The notes below the pieces were generated by a model. That model was not told the origin of the DNA. It was given only the letters and a program-made list of their open reading frames with translations, and searched no databases. From NCBI GenBank assembly GCA_965278995.1, contig OZ257136.1, forward strand, positions 2,914,001 through 2,978,000: DNA of 64,000 nucleotides, read 5' to 3'. Below, in pieces: positions 34,268 through 43,771 of the stretch. The first letter of the stretch is position 1. The number at the start of each line of letters is the position of its first letter. Origin of the DNA: JADJYF01 sp965278995 (GTDB lineage Bacteria > Pseudomonadota > Gammaproteobacteria > Ga0077536). The translations under genes were made by a program, and so were the position numbers.

Positions 34268-35545
34268 ATGGCGACGATTCCGACTGAACTGATTGGGCCT
34301 CTGTTCAATCCGGCGACTTTTGCGGTTCGCGGAGCGGTCGATGATTTGCTTGCCGAACTGCGGCGGGACTATCCGCTCGCGCAGGCCGAGGTGCCGGGTT
34401 ACGACCCGCATTGGATCGTGTGTCGGCATGCCGACATCCAGGAAGTGTCGCGTCAGAACGAATTGTTTCATAACGCCGACCGTTCAGCGACGGTCATCCC
34501 ACAAGCGGGCGAGTCGCTGGTCCAGGCATTCACCGGTGGCGACTTCAATCTTTTCCGCTCGCTGGTCCAACTCGATGGCGACGATCACAAGCAGCACCGG
34601 CGGGTGCTGTTTCAAGCACTCGGCTCGCAGAGTGTCGCTCGCCTCGCGGACCGCATCCGTGCCACAGCACGCGAGCAGATTGAGACGCTGCGCGTCGCTG
34701 ACGGTGAAATCGACTGGGCCAAAGCAGTCTCCGCGCCTTATCCACTGAGGGTCGTGCTCGACGTCATCGGTGTGCCGCGGAACGACCACGCCCGCATGCT
34801 GGAACTGACGCAATGGTTATTCAGCTGGGCTGACCCGGAACTGTGCCGTCCAGGCACCGATCCTGCGCATCCTGAACAGCAACCGCGCACCTGGAAAATC
34901 GTCTTCGATGAGTTCGATAGCTACTTCTCGGCACTCATCGAAGCCCGCCAGCGCGAACCGCGCGACGATCTGGCGACGATACTTGCCAACGCCGACATCC
35001 AGGGTTCGCCCATGGAACACGGCCGGGCCATCTCCTATTTCGCGATTCTTGCCACGGCCGGCCACGATTCGACGGCACACACCACTGCAACCGCAATGTG
35101 GGAACTGGCCGAGAGTCCGCTGCTGTTCGAACGCCTGCGGGCCGAACCAGGCTTGATTGCAAATTTCGTCGAGGAAGCCATCCGCTGGACGACGCCAGTC
35201 AAGCATTTCGTCCGTCATGCCACCGCCGACTGTACGCTCGCTGGCGAGCACATCCGCCAGGGCGACCGCCTGTATCTGTCCTACCCTTCTGGCAATCGGG
35301 ACGCGGCTGAATTTGACGAGCCGTTCCGCTTTCGCCTCGATCGCGTACGGAACCGACACGTCGGTTTCGGTTACGGCGCCCATGTCTGTCTCGGCCAGCA
35401 TCTCGCCCGACTCGAGATGCGCAGCCTGTGGGAGGAACTGCTGCCGGCACTCGGCGCTGTCGAGATGGCCGGCGAGGGTCGTCTCATCGCTTCCGAATTC
35501 GTATCGGGTCCGAAGTCGGTGCCGATACGCTATCGCCTTGCTTGA
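34268..35545 (+). CDS. Cytochrome P450
   Basis: 425 residues. Heme ligand Cys374 in FGYGAHVCLGQHLARLE, I-helix AGHDSTAHTT for oxygen activation, EEAIR as the ExxR pair, and a C-helix HKQHRRVLFQ. The ATG at 34268 has a GGGAAG site; the longer frame lacks support. It is a soluble class I type that needs ferredoxin and reductase, neither of which is nearby. Substrate unknown; the general pattern resembles CYP families of steroid/terpene degraders. Confidence 0.9.
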   Translation: MATIPTELIGPLFNPATFAVRGAVDDLLAELRRDYPLAQAEVPGYDPHWIVCRHADIQEVSRQNELFHNADRSATVIPQAGESLVQAFTGGDFNLFRSLVQLDGDDHKQHRRVLFQALGSQSVARLADRIRATAREQIETLRVADGEIDWAKAVSAPYPLRVVLDVIGVPRNDHARMLELTQWLFSWADPELCRPGTDPAHPEQQPRTWKIVFDEFDSYFSALIEARQREPRDDLATILANADIQGSPMEHGRAISYFAILATAGHDSTAHTTATAMWELAESPLLFERLRAEPGLIANFVEEAIRWTTPVKHFVRHATADCTLAGEHIRQGDRLYLSYPSGNRDAAEFDEPFRFRLDRVRNRHVGFGYGAHVCLGQHLARLEMRSLWEELLPALGAVEMAGEGRLIASEFVSGPKSVPIRYRLA

Positions 35546-35723
35546 ACATCTCGAGCCTGTCCAACGCGTCATGCTTCCCGCGAGCTCGCTGTTATTCTCG
35601 GCCGCGGAGTGGGACACACCGTTCTTGAGGGTCTCGAACTGGCGGCTCTATGGTCGTTAGCGCACAGACTGCCGTCCGTTGAGCGCCGATAGTCGACGCA
35701 GCGTTCTGCTACGGGAGTACTGC

Positions 35724-36401
35724 ATGAACAAGCGCACAGGCTTAGGATATCTGTTGATCGGCGTCGCCCTGACAGGCTGCGCCGGCATGAACGACACGCA
35801 ACGCGGCACGGCCCAAGGCACTGGTCTTGGCGCCGCGGCGGGTGCAGCTATCGGTGCTATCGCAGGTGGCGGAAAAGGCGCCGCCATCGGTGCGGCCGCA
35901 GGCGCGGCTGTCGGTGCCAGCGGTGGCTATCTGTGGTCGAAACGCATGCAGGATCAGAAGCAAGTCATGGAACAGGCAACTGCCGGTACCGGCGTGGCCG
36001 TAACCCAGACTGCCGATAATCAGCTCAAACTCGAGATCCCGAGCGATGTTTCATTTGACACCGGGAAAGCCGATATCCGGCCGGGGATGCGTCCGGTGCT
36101 CGACCGCTTCAGTCAGACGCTGGCGTCCAATCCAACGACAACCGTGCGGATCACCGGGCATACCGACAGCACGGGCACCGACGCCGTGAACAATCCGCTG
36201 TCAGTCAGTCGTGCCTCGACCGTGCGCGATTACCTGACTTCGCGCGGCGTGACGATGAATCGCATAGCCATCGATGGCCGCGGCGCGCGCGAGCCTGTCG
36301 CTGATAACGGCACCCTGGCAGGTCGCGGGATGAATCGGCGCGTCGAGATATTCGTCGCCGATGTCGGACCTGTCCCACCGGTTTCCGCTGCGCCATACTG
36401 A
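35724..36401 (+). CDS. OmpA-family lipoprotein (YiaD-like)
   Basis: 225 residues. A lipobox (ALTGCAG) is followed by a glycine-zipper segment (GAAAGAAIGAIAGGG, GAAAGAAVG) and a C-terminal OmpA domain with ITGHTDSTGTD and GRGAREPVADNGT that binds peptidoglycan. Acts at the outer membrane. The ATG at 35724 follows a GGGAG site. It precedes the M48 protease by 22 nt, so both are probably one envelope-stress unit. Confidence 0.88.
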   Translation: MNKRTGLGYLLIGVALTGCAGMNDTQRGTAQGTGLGAAAGAAIGAIAGGGKGAAIGAAAGAAVGASGGYLWSKRMQDQKQVMEQATAGTGVAVTQTADNQLKLEIPSDVSFDTGKADIRPGMRPVLDRFSQTLASNPTTTVRITGHTDSTGTDAVNNPLSVSRASTVRDYLTSRGVTMNRIAIDGRGAREPVADNGTLAGRGMNRRVEIFVADVGPVPPVSAAPY

Positions 36402-36423
36402 TCTGCCAGTTCCGATATAGCGA

Positions 36424-37242
36424 GTGTCCTCGACCATGCTGCGCAGAATCTTACCGTTCGCGGGGCTTATCGCAGCGCTGGTCGCAGTCGGTGGCTGTGC
36501 AACCACGACCACCGGTGGCGCGGTTGGCGCGACCCGTCCACAGCTACTGCTAGTGTCATCCGAGCAAGTCGACCAGATGGCTGCGCAAAGCTATACCAAA
36601 CTGGTCACTGAAGCGACAGCGGGCGGGGTGCTGAACAAGGACCCTGCTCTGGTGAAACGTGTCCGCGGCGTGGCTGGACGTATTGCACCGCAAACCGCTG
36701 TCTTTCGCGCCGATGCGCCCGCCTGGAAGTGGGAAATCAACGTGCTCGACAGCCCGGAACTCAATGCCTTCTGTATGCCTGGCGGTAAGATCGTTTTTTA
36801 CACCGGACTCATCGAGCAACTGAACCTGAGCGATGCCGAGATAGCCATTGTGATGGGGCATGAAGTTGCGCACGCCCTGCGCGAACATGCTCGCGAACAG
36901 ATGTCGCAGGCCCTCGTCGCTCAGACCACTATCGGCGCAGGTGCTGCGCTGTTGGGGCTTGGCCAAGGATCGGAGGATCTGGCAAGTGCCGGATATCAGG
37001 CCTTGATCGCGACGCGATTCAGCCGCAACGACGAAGCAGAAGCCGACCGCATCGGACTCGAACTTGCCGCGCGCGCCGGATACGACCCCCGTGCCGGCGT
37101 CACGCTATGGAAAAAGATGATGTCCGCAAATCAAAATGGGCGCCCGCCCGAATTCTTGAGCAGTCACCCGGCGGAAGCGAGTCGGGTTGCGCAAATCGAA
37201 GCGCTGCTGCCGACCGTGCTGCCGCTCTACCAGGCTCGATAG
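36424..37242 (+). CDS. M48-family zinc metalloprotease lipoprotein
   Basis: 272 residues with a lipobox (VAVGGCAT) and the zinc motif GHEVAHALREHAREQ, plus the third ligand Glu in EAEADRIGLELAARAGYD. Close to the LoiP/YggG-type periplasmic proteases. An in-frame ATG four codons downstream is possible. Convergent with recQ, whose stop is 8 bases away. Confidence 0.88.
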   Translation: MSSTMLRRILPFAGLIAALVAVGGCATTTTGGAVGATRPQLLLVSSEQVDQMAAQSYTKLVTEATAGGVLNKDPALVKRVRGVAGRIAPQTAVFRADAPAWKWEINVLDSPELNAFCMPGGKIVFYTGLIEQLNLSDAEIAIVMGHEVAHALREHAREQMSQALVAQTTIGAGAALLGLGQGSEDLASAGYQALIATRFSRNDEAEADRIGLELAARAGYDPRAGVTLWKKMMSANQNGRPPEFLSSHPAEASRVAQIEALLPTVLPLYQAR

Positions 37243-37249
37243 CGACTGT

Positions 37250-39055
37250 TCAACCTTCTATCGCGACGGCGTTCAAAATATCGAGAAAATCCTGCCCGTA
37301 GCGCTCGAGCTTGGCCTGGCCGACGCCGGTGACTTGCAGCATATCGCGCAAGGTCAACGGGTGTAGCGCCGCCATGTCGGCGAGCGTCCGATCATGGAAG
37401 ATTACGTAAGGCGGTACGCCAAGTTCGTCAGCGAGGCGCTTGCGGCAAGCGCGCAGACGTTCCCACAACACGTTGTCGGTCATTGTGCTGGCCATCGCTT
37501 CGGACCGTCGCTTGCGAGGCGGCTTCGCTTCAGCGATATCCTCTCGCATGCGGACACCGGTTTCCCCACGCAGGATGGTACGTGCGCTCGTTGCGAGCCG
37601 GAGTGCGCCGTAGCGTTCGACATCGACGAACACTGCGCCCTGGACCATCAACTGCCTTAATACAGAACGCCAGTGATTGGCGCTGCCGGTGGCACCGATA
37701 CCAAACGTGCTCAAGTCGTCATGGCCGTGTTGGCGCGATTTATCGCTGGCAACGCCGCGCAACACGTCGATGACGTGGGCTGCGCCAAACCGCTGACCGG
37801 TGCGATATACGCAAGACAGCAGCTTTTGCGCATCTTCGCTGGCATCAAATGTGGCGGGTGGCTCGAGACAGTTGTCACAGTTGCCGCAGGACGCCAGCGG
37901 CGATTCGCCGAAATACTCAAGCAGCGGACGGCGCCGACAATCGCTGGTCTCGCACCACGCCAGCAGTGCGTCAAGTTTGTTCCGCTCGATACGCTTGTGA
38001 TCTTCGTCTGCAGTCGATTCGTCGACCATCTGCCGCAGCCGGACGACATCCTGCAGACCATAGATCATCCACGCTTCGGCCGGCGCACCGTCGCGCCCGG
38101 CGCGCCCGGTCTCCTGATAGTAAGCCTCGACGCTCTTCGGCAGATCGAGGTGCGCGACAAATCGCACATCGGGTTTGTCGATGCCCATGCCGAAAGCAAT
38201 CGTCGCCACCATGACCACGCCATCTTCTCGCAGAAAGCGATCCTGATTGCGCGAGCGCTCGGCGGCCTGCAGTCCGGCGTGGTACGGCAGTGCAGTCAGT
38301 CCCCGCCCGCACAGCCATTCCGCCGTTTCCTCGACCTTGCGGCGCGACATGCAGTAGACGATGCCGGCTACGCCGGCTTGCGTCGCCAGAAACTGGGCCA
38401 GTTGCTGGCGCGCATTGCCGCGCGCGCGGACTGTGTAGCGGATATTCGGTCGATCAAATCCGCCGACGAACCAGCGTGGCTGGTCGAGCGCCAGCCGGAG
38501 TGCGATGTCAGCCCGCGTGCGCTCGTCGGCAGTTGCCGTGAGAGCCATGCGCGGGACACCGGGGAAATGCTGGCGCAGGCGACCGAGCTCAAGATAATCC
38601 TGACGAAAATCATGCCCCCATTGCGAGACACAATGCGCTTCATCGATGGCTATAAGTACCGGTGCGGCACGCTCGAGATCGGCCAGCGTGCGCTCCTGCA
38701 AGATACGCTCGGGCGCGACGTACAACAAGCGCAACTCATTGTTCAACAGCCGCTGACGGACTGCGTTCTGCTGTGGCCCGCTCTGACTGGAATTGAGGCA
38801 CTCCGCGGCAACCCCGAGTTCACGTAGCGCCGCAACCTGATCGTGCATCAACGCGATCAGCGGCGAAACGACGATCGCAAGCCGCTCCTGAACGAGGGCC
38901 GGGATCTGATAACACAAGGATTTGCCGCCGCCTGTCGGCATCAGCACGACGCTGTCCTGCCCGGCCAGCGCCGTGGCGATGGCCTCCGCCTGCTGTCCGC
39001 GAAAGGCGTCGTAGCCATAGACCTGCTTGAGAACGGCGAGCACAGCGGGGGACAT
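37250..39055 (-). CDS. recQ: ATP-dependent DNA helicase RecQ
   Basis: 601 residues from the ATG at 39055; the long frame to 39430 runs into the divergent promoter region and lacks family similarity. Walker A TGGGKS at 41-46, helicase box IDEAHCVSQWGHDFR, AFGMGIDKPDVR, the Cys4 zinc element (CRRRPLLEYFGE...CGNCDNC) and a C-terminal HRDC domain are all present. It unwinds DNA in recombination and fork repair. Confidence 0.95.
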   Translation of the reverse strand: MSPAVLAVLKQVYGYDAFRGQQAEAIATALAGQDSVVLMPTGGGKSLCYQIPALVQERLAIVVSPLIALMHDQVAALRELGVAAECLNSSQSGPQQNAVRQRLLNNELRLLYVAPERILQERTLADLERAAPVLIAIDEAHCVSQWGHDFRQDYLELGRLRQHFPGVPRMALTATADERTRADIALRLALDQPRWFVGGFDRPNIRYTVRARGNARQQLAQFLATQAGVAGIVYCMSRRKVEETAEWLCGRGLTALPYHAGLQAAERSRNQDRFLREDGVVMVATIAFGMGIDKPDVRFVAHLDLPKSVEAYYQETGRAGRDGAPAEAWMIYGLQDVVRLRQMVDESTADEDHKRIERNKLDALLAWCETSDCRRRPLLEYFGESPLASCGNCDNCLEPPATFDASEDAQKLLSCVYRTGQRFGAAHVIDVLRGVASDKSRQHGHDDLSTFGIGATGSANHWRSVLRQLMVQGAVFVDVERYGALRLATSARTILRGETGVRMREDIAEAKPPRKRRSEAMASTMTDNVLWERLRACRKRLADELGVPPYVIFHDRTLADMAALHPLTLRDMLQVTGVGQAKLERYGQDFLDILNAVAIEG

Positions 39056-39193
39056 GGAGGGTCGCAAAGGAATCAGGCGTCGGTGTCCGGGATCAAGCGC
39101 AGCATTATACGGCGTAATTCGTCTGCGGCCCGGGAGCGGCGCGGATTTCGTATACTGTGCGTCGGGGAAATCATCACGAAGGACACGCCGGAC

Positions 39194-39961
39194 ATGCAAC
39201 GCCTGCAGGACAAAATTGCCATCATTACCGGTGGTACCGGCGGCATCGGGCTCGCTGCGGCACGCTTGTTCATCGCCGAAGGTGCGCGCGTGGTGCTGGT
39301 CGATCAGACCCAGGCCGCGCTGGACGCCGCGGTCGCCTCGCTCGGCCCTCAATTCGCCATGGGCGTCGTCGCCGATGTCAGCGACCCTGTTCAAGTCGAA
39401 AACTATGTCGCTGCGACTATCGCGCGGCACGGGCGCGTCGATGTCTTTTTCAATAATGCCGGTATCGAGGGTGTCATCAAGTCGATAGTCGATTATCCAG
39501 TGGAGGAATTCGACCGTGTCTTCGCCGTAAACGTTCGCGGCGTGTGGCTGGGCTTGAAGTATGTCATTCCGGCCATGGCGAAAAGCGGCGGCGGCAGTAT
39601 CGTAATCACGTCTTCAGTTGCCGGTCTGCGCGGCGTACCCAAACTTTCGGCCTACGTCGGCGCCAAGCACGCTGTCGTCGGCATCATGAAGTCGGCCGCG
39701 CTCGAATGCGCGAGCCTGAACATCCGAGTCAACTCGATTAACCCGGCTCCGATAGCAACCCGAATGATAGAAGCGCTCGAGCAGGGTTACGCGCCAGGCT
39801 CAGCCGAAATCGTGCGCAAGAAGCTCGAACAGGGCGTACCTATGCGTCGTTACGGCACGCCGGAGGAAGTCGCCCGACTGGCACTGTTCCTGGCAAGTGC
39901 TGAAAGCAGTTACATCACCGGCAACGCGTATCCCGTGGATGGAGGGACATCGGCCCAATGA
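39194..39961 (+). CDS. SDR family oxidoreductase
   Basis: 255 residues of the classical SDR fold: TGGTGGIG near residue 13, NNAGIEG, catalytic Ser in ITSSVAGL, YVGAKHA, and the C-terminal NAYPVDGGTSAQ. An Asp after the glycine motif (LVDQ) favours NAD. It overlaps the HIT gene by 4 nt. Substrate unknown. Confidence 0.9.
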   Translation: MQRLQDKIAIITGGTGGIGLAAARLFIAEGARVVLVDQTQAALDAAVASLGPQFAMGVVADVSDPVQVENYVAATIARHGRVDVFFNNAGIEGVIKSIVDYPVEEFDRVFAVNVRGVWLGLKYVIPAMAKSGGGSIVITSSVAGLRGVPKLSAYVGAKHAVVGIMKSAALECASLNIRVNSINPAPIATRMIEALEQGYAPGSAEIVRKKLEQGVPMRRYGTPEEVARLALFLASAESSYITGNAYPVDGGTSAQ

Positions 39962-40368
39962 ACACCTTTGCGCTCGACCCGCACCTGCAGCGTGAATGTT
40001 TCGCTCTCGGCCGACGTGGTACCAGCCATATTCTGCTGATGAACAACGCCGCCGTGCCGTGGTTTCTGATCGTGCCTGAAACAACGGTCGCCGAGCTGTA
40101 CGAACTCGACGCGACGGAACAAGACACACTGCGAAACGACATCAACGATCTCTCGCGCTTCATCAAGGCCCACTTCGCAGCCACCAAAATTAATGTCGGC
40201 GCCATGGGTAATATCGTCAAACAGCTGCACATCCATGTTATCGGGCGAAATACCGCCGACTACTGCTGGCCTGGCGTAGTGTGGGGCACGACTGCACCAG
40301 CCAAATATTCCACCCAGCGCGTCAACGAAATTCGCGCACTGGCGGTTGCTCACGGCGGGGTCACTTGA
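39958..40368 (+). CDS. HIT family protein
   Basis: 136 residues with the histidine-triad motif QLHIHVIGRN, one His replaced by Val-Ile at the centre as seen in many HIT relatives. The N-terminus reads ILLMNNAAVPWFLIVP. HIT proteins act on nucleotide conjugates. Coupled to the SDR by an ATGA overlap; functional link unknown. Confidence 0.85.
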   Translation: MNTFALDPHLQRECFALGRRGTSHILLMNNAAVPWFLIVPETTVAELYELDATEQDTLRNDINDLSRFIKAHFAATKINVGAMGNIVKQLHIHVIGRNTADYCWPGVVWGTTAPAKYSTQRVNEIRALAVAHGGVT

Positions 40369-40407
40369 TGACCGCGACCACACTTCACTGCGACGGCGCC
40401 TGCTGCA

Positions 40408-40593
40408 ATGGGTGATGTACTGCCGTTCAAAGCGCCGCCGAAAGCAAAAAAAACCGGCGGCAAAACGCTGTGCAAGAGTGGCTTTCACAAGTGGATTGCC
40501 GATAGCCGCAAGCAGTTCGATGTCAAACAGGGCCGCCTGGTCACGATTCAACGCTGCGAACGTTGCGGGTTCACGCGCACGACGCTCACCTGA
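40408..40593 (+). CDS. Small zinc-ribbon protein
   Basis: 61 residues with Cys and His spaced as LCKSGFHKWIADSR ... CERCGFTRTTLT, a single zinc ribbon, and a basic Lys-rich start. Short proteins with this ending occur upstream of rapA-like genes in related genomes as far as I recall. The frame is short, but composition and clean spacing to rapA support it. Confidence 0.65.
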   Translation: MGDVLPFKAPPKAKKTGGKTLCKSGFHKWIADSRKQFDVKQGRLVTIQRCERCGFTRTTLT

Positions 40594-40636
40594 GGCGGGC
40601 CCACAAGAGCGCCGCGTTTGCTATCATGCGCGGCCC

Positions 40637-43480
40637 ATGACACTCGACTGCCAACCTGGCCAGCGCTGGATCAGCAACACCGAACCCGAACTCGGGCTCG
40701 GTATCGTGTTTGAGGTCGCCAACCGACGCGTCGTGCTGAATTTTCCAGCGGGCGACGAACGGCGTACTTATGCGCTCGACAATGCCCCGCTGACGCGCGT
40801 GCGCTATCGCACCGCAGACTGCATCCGCGCCGAAGACGGCACCGAATTCATCGTCTCGGCAATCAAGGAAGTCGATCACTGCCTGATTTACACCGGTATC
40901 GATGCGCGTGGCCAGGCCGCCACCCTGCACGAGATCGACCTAAACAGCTTCGTGCAGTTCAGTCGGCCGCTCGACCGTTTATTTACCGGCCAGATCGACA
41001 AGGCCGCGCGCTACCGTTTGCGCGCGCTGTCGCTGGTCCACCAGCATCGCCATCGCGCCTCGCCGGCGTGTGGTCTGATCGGGCCACGGGTCGAGCTGCT
41101 GGCCCATCAGTTCTATATCGCCGACGAAGTCGCTGGCCGCCACGCACCGCGCGTACTGCTGGCCGACGAAGTCGGTCTCGGCAAAACAATTGAAGCCGGC
41201 CTTATCGTGCATCGACAATTGCTGCTTGGCCGCGCCGAAAGAGTGCTGATAGTCGTGCCGGAAAATCTCGTCCACCAGTGGCTGGTCGAGATGTTGCGGC
41301 GATTTAATCTGAAATTCTCCATCCTCGACGAGGAAACCTGCGAAGAACTCGAAGCGTCCGACGAGAGCAATCCGTTCGAATCCGCGCAGCTCGTCCTGAG
41401 CCCATTGTCGTTGCTGACCGGAAACCCGGAGCGTCAAGCGCAGGCGCAGGCCGCGGGCTGGGATTTGCTGATCGTCGACGAAGCGCATCATCTGGCCTGG
41501 ACTCCCGCCGAAAGCAGCCCGGCGTACGCTGCCATCGAGGGCCTGGCCGCCCAGGTCAGCGGACTGCTGTTGCTGACCGCGACACCGCAACAGCTTGGTA
41601 TCGAAGGTCACTTCGCCCGCTTGCGATTGCTCGATCCTCATCGATATGCGTCGCTTGAGCGCTATCTCGACGAAGAACGTCAGTATGCAACAGTCAGCGA
41701 ACTCGTGTGTCGGCTCGGCGACAGCGACGCCGGTGTCAATGCTGATACGCTGGCAGCAGTTGCCGCCTATCTCGGCGACGAGCGTGCCAGTGCATTGACC
41801 AATACTACGTCGGACGCGGCGCTGGCGGTAGTCGTTCAGAGCCTGGTGCGCGAACTGCTCGACCACCATGGCACCGGGCGCGTACTGTTCCGCAATTGTC
41901 GCGACAACATCAGCGGTTTTCCTGAAAGACATTTGAACGTCGCCTCGCTGGTCCTGCCGGCTGTTTATGCCGAGCGCGGCGGCAGTGTTCGCGACAGCCT
42001 GACGCCGGAGCGCAATCTAGGCGATGACTGGATCAGTTTCGACCCGCGAGTCGAATGGCTCGAGCGCTGGTTGACCGAGCATCGGCGCGAGAAAACGCTT
42101 GTGATCTGTGCCTTGGCCGATACCGCGCAAAGTCTGGAAGCATGGCTGCGACTGCGACGCGGCGTTCGCGCCACGGTATTTCATGAAGGGATGGACCTCG
42201 TCGCCCGCGATCGGGCCGCCGCTTATTTCGCCGATCCGGAAGAAGACGCGCAGGTCATGATCTGCTCTGAAATCGGCAGCGAGGGCCGCAATTTCCAGTT
42301 CGCCAGCCACCTTGTGCTGTTCGATCTGCCGGCCAACCCGGATCTTCTCGAACAGCGCATCGGTCGGCTCGACCGCATCGGTCAACGACACACGGTCGAG
42401 ATCCATGTGCCGTGCTTTGAACACCATGCCGCCAGCGTATTGCTGTCGTGGTTGCACGACGGCATCGACGCATTCGAGCACATTTGTCCGGCAGGTCCAG
42501 CCTTGGCCGCCGAATTCGGCGAACAACTCGCATTTTGCATGGCAGCGCCGGACCAAACTGCACCGTTAAACCTGCTGCTCGAGCAGACGCGCGAACGGGC
42601 AACGGTTACGCGTGAGCTGCTGCAGAGAGGCCGCGATCGCCTGCTCGAGCTGAATTCCTTTGACGCTGCGCGCGCTGCCACGATCATGAGTGAGGTTGCC
42701 GCTGCCGAGCAGACTGTCGCACTGCGCGAGTATATGGACCAGGTGTTCAGCGAGTTCGGCGTCGAACACGAAGAGAACGGCGAGCACAGCCTGGTCCTGC
42801 AGCCCGGCGACCATATGAGCTGCGAGGAATTTCCAGGTCTACCTGAAGGCGGTCTGACAGTGACGTTCGAGCGTGCCCAGGCGTTAGCGCGCGACGACAT
42901 GCATTTTTTGACCTGGGAGCACCCCATGGTCGCAGGCGCCATCGACATGGTACTCGGCAGCGAGTTCGGCAATGCGACTTTCGGTGTCGTAAAAGCGGCG
43001 GGTCTCGCGCCCGGCAGCCTGCTTATCGAAACGCAGTTCGTGGTCGTATGCCCCGCGCCGCGTGGACTGAATGTACAGCGTTTTGTCCCGCGATCGTCCC
43101 TGCGCGTGGTTGTCGACGCAGCTGGAGAGGATGTCAGCGCTGCCCGCAGTTCGGCGTGGTTCGACGAAGCGTTGCGCGATGTTCCGCTGGCAACAGCGCA
43201 GAAAGTCGCCAGCCGCATGCGTGACAGAATTGCAGCACAGGTCGACCACGCGGCACACATGGCCGAAGTGCAGCAGGAGGGTCTGGTCCGGCAGGCAGTG
43301 CAGCGCATGAACGCGCAGTTCGAGGGAGAAATTGCCCGTCTGCGACAGCTCGCGCGCGTGAATCCGAACATCCGTGAAGATGAAATCACTCACCTCGAGC
43401 AGCAGCGCCGAGATTTCGAGCGCTACCTGCGTGGTGCACAACTCAAATTCGATGCAGTGCGGATTGCGGTTGCGACCTGA
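40637..43480 (+). CDS. rapA: RNA polymerase-associated ATPase RapA
   Basis: 947 residues from the ATG at 40637, giving MTLDCQPGQRWISNTEPELG, the family start. SWI/SNF helicase motifs are intact: LLADEVGLGKTIEAGLIVH, VDEAHHL, LLLTATPQQLG, and C-terminal LPANPDLLEQRIGRLDRIGQ. RapA recycles stalled or post-termination RNA polymerase. The family is largely gammaproteobacterial, which supports the taxon call. Confidence 0.96.
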   Translation: MTLDCQPGQRWISNTEPELGLGIVFEVANRRVVLNFPAGDERRTYALDNAPLTRVRYRTADCIRAEDGTEFIVSAIKEVDHCLIYTGIDARGQAATLHEIDLNSFVQFSRPLDRLFTGQIDKAARYRLRALSLVHQHRHRASPACGLIGPRVELLAHQFYIADEVAGRHAPRVLLADEVGLGKTIEAGLIVHRQLLLGRAERVLIVVPENLVHQWLVEMLRRFNLKFSILDEETCEELEASDESNPFESAQLVLSPLSLLTGNPERQAQAQAAGWDLLIVDEAHHLAWTPAESSPAYAAIEGLAAQVSGLLLLTATPQQLGIEGHFARLRLLDPHRYASLERYLDEERQYATVSELVCRLGDSDAGVNADTLAAVAAYLGDERASALTNTTSDAALAVVVQSLVRELLDHHGTGRVLFRNCRDNISGFPERHLNVASLVLPAVYAERGGSVRDSLTPERNLGDDWISFDPRVEWLERWLTEHRREKTLVICALADTAQSLEAWLRLRRGVRATVFHEGMDLVARDRAAAYFADPEEDAQVMICSEIGSEGRNFQFASHLVLFDLPANPDLLEQRIGRLDRIGQRHTVEIHVPCFEHHAASVLLSWLHDGIDAFEHICPAGPALAAEFGEQLAFCMAAPDQTAPLNLLLEQTRERATVTRELLQRGRDRLLELNSFDAARAATIMSEVAAAEQTVALREYMDQVFSEFGVEHEENGEHSLVLQPGDHMSCEEFPGLPEGGLTVTFERAQALARDDMHFLTWEHPMVAGAIDMVLGSEFGNATFGVVKAAGLAPGSLLIETQFVVVCPAPRGLNVQRFVPRSSLRVVVDAAGEDVSAARSSAWFDEALRDVPLATAQKVASRMRDRIAAQVDHAAHMAEVQQEGLVRQAVQRMNAQFEGEIARLRQLARVNPNIREDEITHLEQQRRDFERYLRGAQLKFDAVRIAVAT

Positions 43481-43567
43481 GCTGCTGGCCGACACCGTCT
43501 GGCCTCACAAGCAGCCGATCATAGCGGTCCACATGTCTACTCTGCACTTCGATGTCCGGGCTTGCCT

Positions 43568-43771
43568 TTACTGTCGCTCCTTCCCCAGGTTGTTCAGTAT
43601 TTCGGCCCGGCACAGTACCAGCACTGCGACCAACGCAACTGTTCCGAGCACCAGCCACGAGAGCAAATCGTAAACGCCGTCCGCGAGCAGCGCGCTGCCT
43701 AGACCTGCAGCAGTGGCGATAGCGAGGAGTGACGGCCACCGCCAGGTTTTCGCACTACCTACACCGTTCAC
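43568..43771 (-). CDS. Small two-helix membrane protein of the iron-uptake operon
   Basis: 67 residues with two hydrophobic segments (LLAIATAAGLGSALLADG and WLVLGTVALVAVLVLC) and a basic end. Its start overlaps the stop of the PepSY gene by 4 nt (43768-43771), suggesting translational coupling. No family recognised; likely a small DUF3649-type accessory of PepSY proteins. Confidence 0.65.
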   Translation of the reverse strand: MNGVGSAKTWRWPSLLAIATAAGLGSALLADGVYDLLSWLVLGTVALVAVLVLCRAEILNNLGKERQ